Shown: in pieces, positions 9,113-16,219 of the stretch
Numbering within the stretch: the stretch's first letter is position 1
Layout of the letters: each line of letters begins with the position of its first letter
NCBI RefSeq assembly: GCF_940670685.1
Contig: NZ_OW711693.1
Location: forward strand, 682,001-746,000
Direction of reading: 5' to 3'
Origin: Anaeropeptidivorans aminofermentans
GTDB taxonomy: Bacteria > Bacillota > Clostridia > Lachnospirales > UBA5962
DNA length: 64,000 nt
Program-made: the position numbers and the translations under genes
The notes under the pieces: generated by a model
What the model was told of the DNA's origin: nothing
Seen by the model: only the letters and a program-made list of their open reading frames with translations
Database searches by the model: none

Positions 9113-10057
9113 TCAATAAGTGATTATCATATCATCTTTTCCGAACCATCTATTTGATATTTCAGCTATTTTTCCTTCTTCGGCAAGGGCTGAAAGGGCT
9201 CCTTCAATTGCATTTATAAGCTCTTTATTGCCTTTTATAGCGGCTATACCAAAGCTTTCGGCGTTAAGCTTTTCCTCAAGGATATCAAAGTTCATGTCTT
9301 TTTGAGCCATATAAAAATTAATGAGAACAGAATCTATAATAAGAGCGTCGCATCTGCCTACATCAAGATCCCCAAGGGCTGTTAAGTAATCAGGATATTC
9401 CTTTGCGGTTCCGTCCTTTATGGAAGGATAAATTTCATCTTTTTGTATTGCAAAAAGGCCTGAGGAGTCGGACTGAGCCGCAACTACCTTTCCTGCAAGA
9501 TCGGCTTTTGTTTTAATATCCGAACCTTTTTTTACGGCAATAACAAGCTGGCTTTCGATATAGGGCCTGCTTACCTCCATAGCCTCTTCTCTTTCTTCGG
9601 TTATGGTCATACCGTTCCAAATTACGGTTATTTTGCCTGTGGAAAGCTCCATTTCCTTCGATGCCCAGTCAATGGGCTTTGCTTCAAATTCTATATTGAG
9701 CTTTTCACATACTGCTTTTGCAAGGTCAATATCAACGCCTACGATATTGTTGTTTTCGTCGGTATATCCCATAGGAGGAAAAGAGGCGTCAAGGCCCAGA
9801 ATAAGTTTTTCAGGGATTCCGGCGGCAGGCGCATTTTCTGTTTGAGAAGTCTCGGTGTTTTTTGAACTCGCGGTTTCCTTAGGGTTTTCTTTTTTATCTT
9901 CCGCAGAGACCGGTTCCTGTGACTGAACAGATGCTGAAATAGTTTCAGCTTCCTTTGAAGAAGAGGCATCTGCCGTTTTTTTATCTGAATTTCCAGAACA
10001 AGCACTGAATAAGGCCGTAAATAAAAGTATTAAAATAATATTTAATGTTTTTTTCAT
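9113..10057 (-). CDS. Amino-acid ABC transporter substrate-binding lipoprotein
   Basis: This is a family 3 solute-binding protein of 314 residues. It has a lipoprotein signal with lipobox FSAC at about residues 17-20, then an unusually long Ser/Glu/Lys/Thr-rich linker to about residue 83. The binding domain follows, with LGLDASFPPMGYTDENN, DIDLAKAVCEKLNI, NGMTITEEREE and a second-lobe segment around DVGRCDALIID. AAAGGAGAA precedes the ATG. The histidine-coded leader found upstream hints that the ligand is histidine or another basic amino acid; that is inference. Confidence 0.9.
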   Translation of the reverse strand: MKKTLNIILILLFTALFSACSGNSDKKTADASSSKEAETISASVQSQEPVSAEDKKENPKETASSKNTETSQTENAPAAGIPEKLILGLDASFPPMGYTDENNNIVGVDIDLAKAVCEKLNIEFEAKPIDWASKEMELSTGKITVIWNGMTITEEREEAMEVSRPYIESQLVIAVKKGSDIKTKADLAGKVVAAQSDSSGLFAIQKDEIYPSIKDGTAKEYPDYLTALGDLDVGRCDALIIDSVLINFYMAQKDMNFDILEEKLNAESFGIAAIKGNKELINAIEGALSALAEEGKIAEISNRWFGKDDMIITY

Positions 10058-10127
10058 ACAAATTCTCCTTTTTAATCGATACAGGCCATAGTGGGCCTTG
10101 ATTTGAATATTTATAAAGGTCTTTTTA

Positions 10128-10440
10128 CAGTAAATTTATTATGAAGAAGTAACAAAAGCATATTCCTAATGTGAATATAGGGTTTTTACCGTTTAACTTT
10201 AAATTACCGTAGTGAAATAACCTTAAGATAGTAACAAAAATCTATTTTTCATGAGGGACTTAATATAATAGAAACGCTTATATTAAGCCACTCACAGTCA
10301 AGAAAGCTAAAAAAATCCTTGTTGATTATAAGAGGACGTTCACCTGAAAACACTTATAGTGAAGCCGTAAAAGTGTTTTCAGGTTCACCAAATATAAAAC
10401 ATACGATTTTTGTTACTGTAATTAAACTGTTTTACTGTAT
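10128..10440. repeat. Two adjacent foldback elements inside the transporter leader
   Basis: Positions about 10128-10210 look like a shortened family A copy (ACAGTAAATTTATTATGAAG ... TTTAAATTACCGTA). Positions about 10215-10440 are a long family C copy (GTAACAAAAATCTATTTTTCAT ... GATTTTTGTTACTG), including the inner hairpin GTTCACCTGAAAACACTT / AAGTGTTTTCAGGTTCAC. Both lie between the attenuator terminator and the binding-protein gene, so they probably lengthened its leader by insertion. Confidence 0.7.
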
Positions 10441-10593
10441 ATGCGCGCGTAAAATATAATAAATGGATCTATCAGAGAAGGCCCTAATTGTTAGGCTGCA
10501 AAGATATTCATACTGTTTTTGATGGTTTTAACCTGATATATGAAAAATGCTTTCCCGGGTGCATTTTTTATAATTTTAGGCTAAAGGTCTCAG

Positions 10594-10631
10594 CAAAATA
10601 AAAAAAGTCATCCGGCTATGCCGAATGACTT
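10594..10631 (-). terminator. Attenuator terminator after the histidine-rich leader
   Basis: Read on the minus strand: AAGTCATTCGGC, loop ATA, GCCGGATGACTT, followed by TTTTTATTTT. One mismatch lies in a 12-bp stem. It comes directly after the leader peptide region. Confidence 0.85.
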
Positions 10632-10780
10632 AAAAAGATAATCAATATCTATCCTCATCACAAGCATAACCCAAAAAACGATTATGCCTATGAAAATATC
10701 ATAAGCTATAATCGTAAGCTATGAGGGTGATGAGGATTAACATTAATAGTAAACATATCTGCAACTCCAATTAAAATATT
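10632..10780 (-). promoter_or_regulatory. Putative histidine-responsive transcription attenuator
   Basis: The RNA can form a nested structure. ATCCTCATCAC (over the His codons) pairs with GTGATGAGGAT over 11 bp. Inside it ACGATTAT pairs with ATAATCGT, and TATGA with TCATA. GGTTATGC can instead pair with GCATAGCC in the terminator loop and arm (8 pairs, one G-U), a plausible antiterminator. This is the layout of ribosome-mediated attenuation, but the mechanism is inferred. Confidence 0.6.
10706..10756 (-). CDS. Histidine-rich leader peptide
   Basis: This 16-codon frame encodes MFTINVNPHHPHSLRL with the codons CCT CAT CAC CCT CAT in its middle. GGAG lies eight bases before the ATG, and a TTGACA-17-TAGTAT promoter puts the predicted RNA start about 25 bases upstream. 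The stop falls just before the inner hairpin, and a terminator follows 75 bases later. Three histidines in four residues is what a histidine-sensing leader requires. The next gene on this strand is the amino-acid binding protein. Confidence 0.65.
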   Translation of the reverse strand: MFTINVNPHHPHSLRL

Positions 10781-10787
10781 TCTGATA

Positions 10788-10816
10788 ATACTATTACAAA
10801 AATACGAATTTGTCAA
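10788..10816 (-). promoter_or_regulatory. SigA-type promoter for the histidine leader
   Basis: On the minus strand: TTGACA, a 17-base spacer, TAGTAT. The -35 box is a perfect consensus and sits at the expected distance from the leader ATG. Confidence 0.75.
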
Positions 10817-10983
10817 TTAAATAATCAAAAAAATTAAAAGTTAATTTTTAATCTCCTGAAAAGAGCTGGAATTAAAATGCTTGTGAGCCGTTGGAAATTA
10901 GTGTAAAATCAATATAGCCTATATAAAAGGTGAGGTTCCATTATCAAATTGTTCTTTGGTTTTAATTCAGCATTTTGCAGAGG

Positions 10984-11122
10984 TATAGTAAATTTATCAT
11001 AAAGAAGCAGCAAAAACCTATTCCCTTAAGGCTCAAAAACACGGATTTCCTTCAGAAACGGTACATTTTTAAGCCTTCGTGAATATACGGTTTTGCTACT
11101 ATTTAACTTTAAATTTACTATA
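10984..11122. repeat. Family A foldback element, copy 3 (reverse orientation)
   Basis: TATAGTAAATTTATCATAAAG at one end and TTTAAATTTACTATA at the other, about 139 bp, related to copies 1 and 2 in opposite orientation. A smaller palindrome with TATAGTAAATAA ends follows at about 11153-11190. No gene is present between 10817 and 11358. Confidence 0.75.
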
Positions 11123-11358
11123 TTTTATAAAACATCTATATAAATCAAATTATAGTAAATAAGCTTAGAAACCCAAGTTTATTTATTATAGACTGAAGGA
11201 AAATTTATCAAGCTTAAAAACATAAGACCGTTTTTAAGTCTGATAAGTATAACCGGTTCTACAGCAGTTTGCCTAAATAGGGCAGCGTCTATTTCCCTAA
11301 ATTGCTGTAAAGCATGTTGACTTAAAAATTACTTAAGATTAAGGAGGAAACTTTTCCC

Positions 11359-12309
11359 ATGGAGGTTCAAAAATTTGAGGATTACCGTAAAAAGGTAATG
11401 GAAAGCTGTGAAAAGGTAATTTTAGGCAAGGAAGACTCTATTTTTTTAGTTCTCGTATGCTTCATATGTTCTGGCCACGTTTTAATTGAGGACGTTCCCG
11501 GTACGGGAAAAACCATGCTCCTTCGCTCCTTTTCAAAAACCGTAGGCGGAGATTTTAAAAGAATACAGTTTACCCCTGATTTGCTCCCTTCCGATTTAAC
11601 GGGCATTAATTTCTACAATCAAAAAACCGGAGAATTTGAGCTTAGAAAGGGCCCTTTATTTGCAAATATCGTTCTCGCGGACGAAATTAACAGGGCTACC
11701 CCAAGAACCCAATCCAGTCTCCTTGAGGCTATGGAGGAAAGGCAGATTACCATAGACGGAACGACACATATGCTTTCAGAGCCTTTTATGGTTATGGCTA
11801 CTCAAAATCCTTTGGAATCCTATGGAACTTTTCCCCTTCCGGATGCTCAGGTAGACAGGTTTTTTATGCGTATTTCCATGGGCTATATGAAAAGAGCGCA
11901 GGAGATGGAGGTTATTTCAAGGCCCTCTACTTTGGACATCGTTGAAAGCCTTGAAAAAGCCGTAAGCCATGAAGAAACAGAATATGTAAGGAAAAACTTT
12001 CAAAATGTAAAGGTATCTGAAGATATTACAAAATATATTATGGATATCATTGAGGGAACAAGAAAGGAAAATAGTTTCATATCCGGCATTTCCACAAGAG
12101 GGGCCATCGCTTTATATAAGGCTTCCCAGGCTGCTGCCGCGCTCAGGGGAAGAAATTATGTGATTCCTGAGGATGTAAGATACGTTGCTCCCTATGTTTT
12201 AACCCACAGGCTCAGTATGGGCGGCGGCGTTATGTCGTCGGGAAGGGCAGAGGACACCCTTATGAAAATAATCGATAAAGTGAAAGTGCCTATGGAGGAT
12301 TTAGCATGA
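11359..12309 (+). CDS. MoxR-family AAA+ ATPase
   Basis: MoxR ATPases act as chaperones that mature or activate proteins encoded in the same operon. The 316-residue protein has Walker A (EDVPGTGKT), Walker B (VLADEINRATPRTQSSLLEAMEE), sensor 1 (VMATQNPLESYGTFPLPDAQVDRF) and a C-terminal lid with ISTRGAIALYKASQ. AGGAGG lies upstream of the ATG. Its stop overlaps the start of the next gene (ATGA), so the two are translationally coupled. Confidence 0.95.
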   Translation: MEVQKFEDYRKKVMESCEKVILGKEDSIFLVLVCFICSGHVLIEDVPGTGKTMLLRSFSKTVGGDFKRIQFTPDLLPSDLTGINFYNQKTGEFELRKGPLFANIVLADEINRATPRTQSSLLEAMEERQITIDGTTHMLSEPFMVMATQNPLESYGTFPLPDAQVDRFFMRISMGYMKRAQEMEVISRPSTLDIVESLEKAVSHEETEYVRKNFQNVKVSEDITKYIMDIIEGTRKENSFISGISTRGAIALYKASQAAAALRGRNYVIPEDVRYVAPYVLTHRLSMGGGVMSSGRAEDTLMKIIDKVKVPMEDLA

Positions 12310-13376
12310 CAGCCTTTGTCATAATTTTAGCTGTTATTGTCTATATTGCCGAGCAGTGGTCTTTGCAAACTGCTCTTAACGGAATTGAATTTGATTATGA
12401 ACTGTCCAAGCGGCTTGTTGAGCCGGAGGAGGAATTTGAGCTCAGAAGTACATTAATCAATACCTCCCGCCGTCTCGTTCCCTTTATAAAGGTCACAGAG
12501 TACTTCCCTAAAGACACCTTATGCAAAAGCGAGGGCATTGAATTAAAAAGGGAAATGAGAGACTATTTAAAATATGCTTATTCTGCTTTTCTAACGCCCA
12601 GAAGCAAGCTTTCAAGGAGGATAAAGCTTACGCTGCCAAAAAGAGGAAGGTATGTTTTTTCAGGCTCGGAGCTTTCAGGAGGAGACTTTTTAGGTCTTAA
12701 GGAAGAAAGTCATAGAGTGGATTTATACAAGGAAATCATCGTTTATCCCAAAAGAATCAGCACCCCTGAAATCATGAGCGCCATGGGGGGCCTTATGGGA
12801 GATGTTTCCGTAAGAAGGTTTATTATGGAGGATCCGGTTATTACTCTAGGCATCAGAGAATATACAGGCAAGGAGCCTATGAAATCTATTTCCTGGGCCC
12901 ATAGCGCAAAATCGGGAAGGCTTATGGTAAAGCAGTATGACCACACCATAGAGCCGGCTATTTCCGTTATGCTTGACGTGGAAAACGACGGCAGCAAAGA
13001 GGCCGAGGAGCTTGTTGAAAGGGCCATGAGCACTGCGAGAACCGTCTGCGAAGATTTAGAAGAAAAGAAAATGAAATATGAATTTATCACCAACGCCACC
13101 ACTGCCGATTCCTTTTCCAGATGGACCTATGTAAGCGAAGATTCAGGGTTCCGGCATATCAGCTATATTTTAGAAGGGCTGGGCAGGGCAAGCTATAGAC
13201 ATATAGAGCCTTTTATAGAAACCACAGAAACCTTCTTATCCAAAGGAAGAGGAGAAAAGTCCGTCATTATTATAACCCTTCAAAATGATTTGAGAATCAA
13301 AGAGGCTGTCAGGCTTATAGAAAGAAGAACCGGCGGAAAGGCCTTTGTAATAAGTGCAGAGGAGGTTTTACCATAA
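12306..13376 (+). CDS. DUF58 domain protein, MoxR partner
   Basis: This 356-residue protein has an N-terminal membrane segment, a beta-rich middle (FELRSTLINTSRRLVPFIKV; KRGRYVFSG), and the DUF58 signature EDPVITLGIREYTGKEPMKSISWAHSAKSGRLMVKQYD. A von Willebrand A-like domain follows. Genes of this type nearly always follow moxR and are thought to help assemble or monitor membrane or envelope complexes. It overlaps the moxR stop by four bases. Its own stop overlaps the likely start region of the next gene. Confidence 0.9.
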   Translation: MTAFVIILAVIVYIAEQWSLQTALNGIEFDYELSKRLVEPEEEFELRSTLINTSRRLVPFIKVTEYFPKDTLCKSEGIELKREMRDYLKYAYSAFLTPRSKLSRRIKLTLPKRGRYVFSGSELSGGDFLGLKEESHRVDLYKEIIVYPKRISTPEIMSAMGGLMGDVSVRRFIMEDPVITLGIREYTGKEPMKSISWAHSAKSGRLMVKQYDHTIEPAISVMLDVENDGSKEAEELVERAMSTARTVCEDLEEKKMKYEFITNATTADSFSRWTYVSEDSGFRHISYILEGLGRASYRHIEPFIETTETFLSKGRGEKSVIIITLQNDLRIKEAVRLIERRTGGKAFVISAEEVLP

Positions 13377-14581
13377 ATACCGTTATTACCTTAAAAGCCC
13401 TGTGTGACATCTGTTTTTATTTTATCATTGCAAATTTTGTCGGTATTTTATTCGGTGCGGACGCCCTTGTTCTCACAGTTCCCATATTTGGCCTTGCTGT
13501 CTTTATTTCAGGTATTTCAGGAAGCAAGCCGGGGCTTCGATATCTTCCTGTTTTGATTCTTTTCGGCGTGTTTTTTGCAGTTCCTCTTACTTTTCCGAAT
13601 ATTCTTGTAATTTTGCCGCCGGTACTCTACATCATCTACTTTATCTATAAGGCACCCAAGGATATTTCCACCATGGATTATTCCGAGAATTTCAAAAAAT
13701 TCCTGATTGTGGGCTTTGTTTTAATCCTTATGACTGTTATAAGCGCAAGCAAGGCCATGGAAGAAATGATATATCCCTATGGGCTTATTTTTTTCTTCTG
13801 CGGGGCAGTACTTATGAGAATGACAAGGCATGATAGAGAAATTATAGAAAATAAGAGATTTACTGTTATAAATATAGGCTCCGTAATAGCAGCAATTATA
13901 GCGGGAATTTTCTTTAGTTCCAGTTTCTTTCTGTCGGCCCTTGGAACCTTATTTAAAGGAATTTACTTTAACATTATAGCGCCGGTGCTTCTTTTTATCC
14001 TTACTGTTTTGATGTATTTGCTTTGGCCGTTGTTTTATCTTTTTGGGCTTATTCCACCCATCGATATTAAACAGCAGGAGGTGGAGTACGCCCCTTCTGC
14101 AGCAGAGACCTTAGGCCTTGATGATAATTATTACGGTCAAGGCTCCCAAATAATCAATACCATCGTGATTGCTCTATTGATATTGATTGCCCTATACTTT
14201 GCCTATAAATTTTTCAAGCGGATGTCAGACGTTTATTTAAGGCAAGAAAAAAACAAGGGAGTTATAGAAGAAAGAACTGCCATCGATGAAAATAATATAA
14301 AAGGAAAACAAGATAAAATAAAGGACCCTATAAGAGAAGCATATAAAAAAATCCTTTTGATTCTAAAGGCTAGGGGAGAAGAGCTATTGCCTAAGACCAC
14401 CACCATGGACATCAGCGATATTTCATCAGAGATTGTTGATAATGACAAAGCCTCGGAAATCCGCTCCATGTATATAAAAATAAGATATGGGGAAGAAAAA
14501 GCGGAAAAGGAAGAGATTAAGGAATTTAAAAGGCTTTATAGTGAATTCAAAAAGGCATCGAAGAAAAAAGAAGATATATAA
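13373..14581 (+). CDS. Membrane protein with DUF4129-like tail, apparent ATA start
   Basis: This is the third gene of the MoxR-DUF58 operon. It has about six to eight membrane segments, a long soluble C-terminus and a DUF4129-like end (IREAYKKILLILKARG ... KRLYSEFKKA). The reading frame is open and hydrophobic back to 13373, beginning INTVITLKALCDICFYF. GGAGG at 13361-13365 is ideally spaced for an ATA codon at 13373. The first ATG/GTG/TTG is a TTG at 13553, which lacks a ribosome site and would remove a membrane segment. Either a rare ATA start or a base error seems likely. Length from 13373 is 402 residues. Confidence 0.7.
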   Translation: MNTVITLKALCDICFYFIIANFVGILFGADALVLTVPIFGLAVFISGISGSKPGLRYLPVLILFGVFFAVPLTFPNILVILPPVLYIIYFIYKAPKDISTMDYSENFKKFLIVGFVLILMTVISASKAMEEMIYPYGLIFFFCGAVLMRMTRHDREIIENKRFTVINIGSVIAAIIAGIFFSSSFFLSALGTLFKGIYFNIIAPVLLFILTVLMYLLWPLFYLFGLIPPIDIKQQEVEYAPSAAETLGLDDNYYGQGSQIINTIVIALLILIALYFAYKFFKRMSDVYLRQEKNKGVIEERTAIDENNIKGKQDKIKDPIREAYKKILLILKARGEELLPKTTTMDISDISSEIVDNDKASEIRSMYIKIRYGEEKAEKEEIKEFKRLYSEFKKASKKKEDI

Positions 14582-14926
14582 TATATTTTAAAAGATACCG
14601 GATTCAATTATAGCAAAACAATGAATTAGCGCAACAAAAATCGTATATTTTGAATGGCTTAAAATAGCGATTCTATATTTTAAGCCATTTATGAAAAATA
14701 GGTTTTTGTTCCTATCTTAATCTTGTTTTGCTATAAATAAATATGAATAAAGCAATATACTTAAATTTATATGAAATAGTAGATGCCTTTCTCTTTTTAT
14801 AACTCTGTAACCAATTATTTACAGAGTTATAATTAAATTTACTATAAAACGCTACAGCATAAAGGGAGTGATATATATCACTCCCTTTAATTGCTTATAC
14901 AGGTGAATTTATCTATAGGTATCTTA
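14582..14926. repeat. Family C element and bidirectional hairpins
   Basis: Positions 14609-14735 form a foldback element with 13-base inverted ends TATAGCAAAACAA / TTGTTTTGCTATA and the inner arms AAAAATCGTATATTTTGAATG ... CATTTATGAAAAATAGGTTT shared with other family C copies. A stem AACTCTGTAA / TTTACAGAGTT lies at about 14802-14830. The perfect palindrome AAAGGGAGTGATAT / ATATCACTCCCTTT at 14861-14888 lies between convergent genes and probably terminates both. Confidence 0.7.
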
Positions 14927-15625
14927 TTATCTTGCGTTATATGCTTCCATTAAAACATCCTGATGCCACTGGGCAAAGGAGCGGTTTCCGTTGTGGGTAG
15001 TGCTTCCCTTAAAATGAAGGCATATCTGGCCGTTCAGGCCGTTATTTGCGACGGTTCCACCGCCGTGAGGCATTCCATTTATAGATGCCGCAATGGTTCT
15101 GCCGTTTATAGTTACCCAAACAGGCCTTGGGTCCCATTTCCATTTACCGTTATAGGTCTGGAGAAGCTTTGCCGTATCGTCTTTTGTAAGGGTCTCAACG
15201 TCTGCGTGAAGACCGTTTGAAAAAGACTGAATTTGATATGTAATGCCTGTTCTTATATCGTATACTTTAATGGGTGTGTAGGTTTTCAGTATGTTTTTAA
15301 CCTCGCTCCACTCAACAAGCTCTACTGCCGTGTACTCCGATTTTTCACATATGTACTGGGAGCTGATATAGCCTTGAACCTCTTTACGAACTACTTTTGA
15401 CCAGCCGCTATCCAGTTTTTCAAGGATGGTAATTTCTTCGCCGGCGTTTAAAGTTTCAATAATCTGGGCTTCTGTAGAAGGAAGGGTTCTGAAATTAACT
15501 CGCGTACTTGTTACGTATACAGTTTTAGCTTCATCTGCCAATACACTGACTGGTGCAATTAATAAAAATAAGAGAGCTATAGCGCCTAAGAAAAATCTTT
15601 TTCCTATGAACATATGTATATGCAT
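14927..15625 (-). CDS. Secreted protein with bacterial SH3 domain
   Basis: This 232-residue protein has a signal peptide (about residues 8-30, ending VLADEAK) and a bacterial SH3 domain at about 33-93 (VNFRTLPSTEAQIIETLNAG ... GYISSQYI), which usually binds peptidoglycan. The C-terminal domain of about 115 residues contains SINGMPHGGG and GQICLHFKGSTTHN. The His and Cys in those motifs recall a cysteine hydrolase or L,D-transpeptidase-like site, but I cannot name the family. AAGGAG lies seven bases before the first ATG, which fixes the start. Confidence 0.75.
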   Translation of the reverse strand: MHIHMFIGKRFFLGAIALLFLLIAPVSVLADEAKTVYVTSTRVNFRTLPSTEAQIIETLNAGEEITILEKLDSGWSKVVRKEVQGYISSQYICEKSEYTAVELVEWSEVKNILKTYTPIKVYDIRTGITYQIQSFSNGLHADVETLTKDDTAKLLQTYNGKWKWDPRPVWVTINGRTIAASINGMPHGGGTVANNGLNGQICLHFKGSTTHNGNRSFAQWHQDVLMEAYNAR

Positions 15626-16219
15626 CGTAATACTCCTTTTAAATAAGTTAATAGAATTGTAACATTTGAGAAATATTTTGTCAATAATTAAAAGAAAAAA
15701 TTGGAGTCCAAAATATGGAAAAAGCTTTAGGATTTGCCCTTTGGCGGCTTATAAAAGGCTTATAGGTATAAAACACAAGTTTGTAATATTTAAATATCCT
15801 GGGACATATAGTCAATTTGCTTTTTTCTGCTGTAAGTATTCGATTGCAGAGGGTATAAAATAGAAGAAAAGCAATCTAACAATGCTGCTATTTCATATGA
15901 ATCCTTAAATAGATTATAATAAATTAATGCAAGTTCAAGGGAATTAAAATTCCGTGAACTTTAGATACTATGGGTATAAATTTGCAGAAAATCACTGCAG
16001 ATTTATACCCATAACGTGAAAAATTCTTCGGATTTTCCCTTGATGTGCAAGGGGTTTGACTCTATCGAACTCACATAAATTAATAATATACAAAAGAAAC
16101 TTTATTTTTTTGGTAAAAAAGGCTATAATATTCTTCAAGATGCGGACAAAATGGTTTACAAGCTGAAGCTTGTATCATTTTTCAGGTCCGCTTAGACAAA
16201 TATCATTTGGAGGTAAACT
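15626..16219. repeat. Family B element, foldback sequence and metG leader hairpin
   Basis: Positions 15807-15897 are a family B element (TATAGTCAATTTGCTTTT ... CAATGCTGCTATTTCATA). Positions 15936-16042 fold back: CAAGGGAA / TTCCCTTG at the ends and a strong 18-bp stem ATGGGTATAAATTTGCAG / CTGCAGATTTATACCCAT around a 7-base loop. No T-box conserved sequence was found, although aminoacyl-tRNA synthetase genes often carry one. Confidence 0.65.
16142..16191 (+). promoter_or_regulatory. Leader hairpin before metG
   Basis: GCGGAC...GTCCGC closes a 50-base hairpin containing AAAATG/CATTTT and TACAAGCT/AGCTTGTA. It ends 28 bases before the metG ATG and lacks a T run, so it is not a simple terminator. 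Its role is unknown. Confidence 0.5.

Noticed and set aside
10440-10590. Second plus-strand terminator-like hairpin near 10545-10570
   Set aside because: Only a six-base stem with a long loop; no plus-strand gene precedes it.
10721-10774. Plus-strand small ORF (MRVMRININ...) opposite the histidine leader
   Set aside because: It has no ribosome site or promoter on that strand, and the terminator, promoter and ribosome site all support the minus-strand leader instead.
15898-16219. T-box riboswitch before metG
   Set aside because: The conserved T-box sequence (AGGGTGGNACCGCG) and a terminator are missing.
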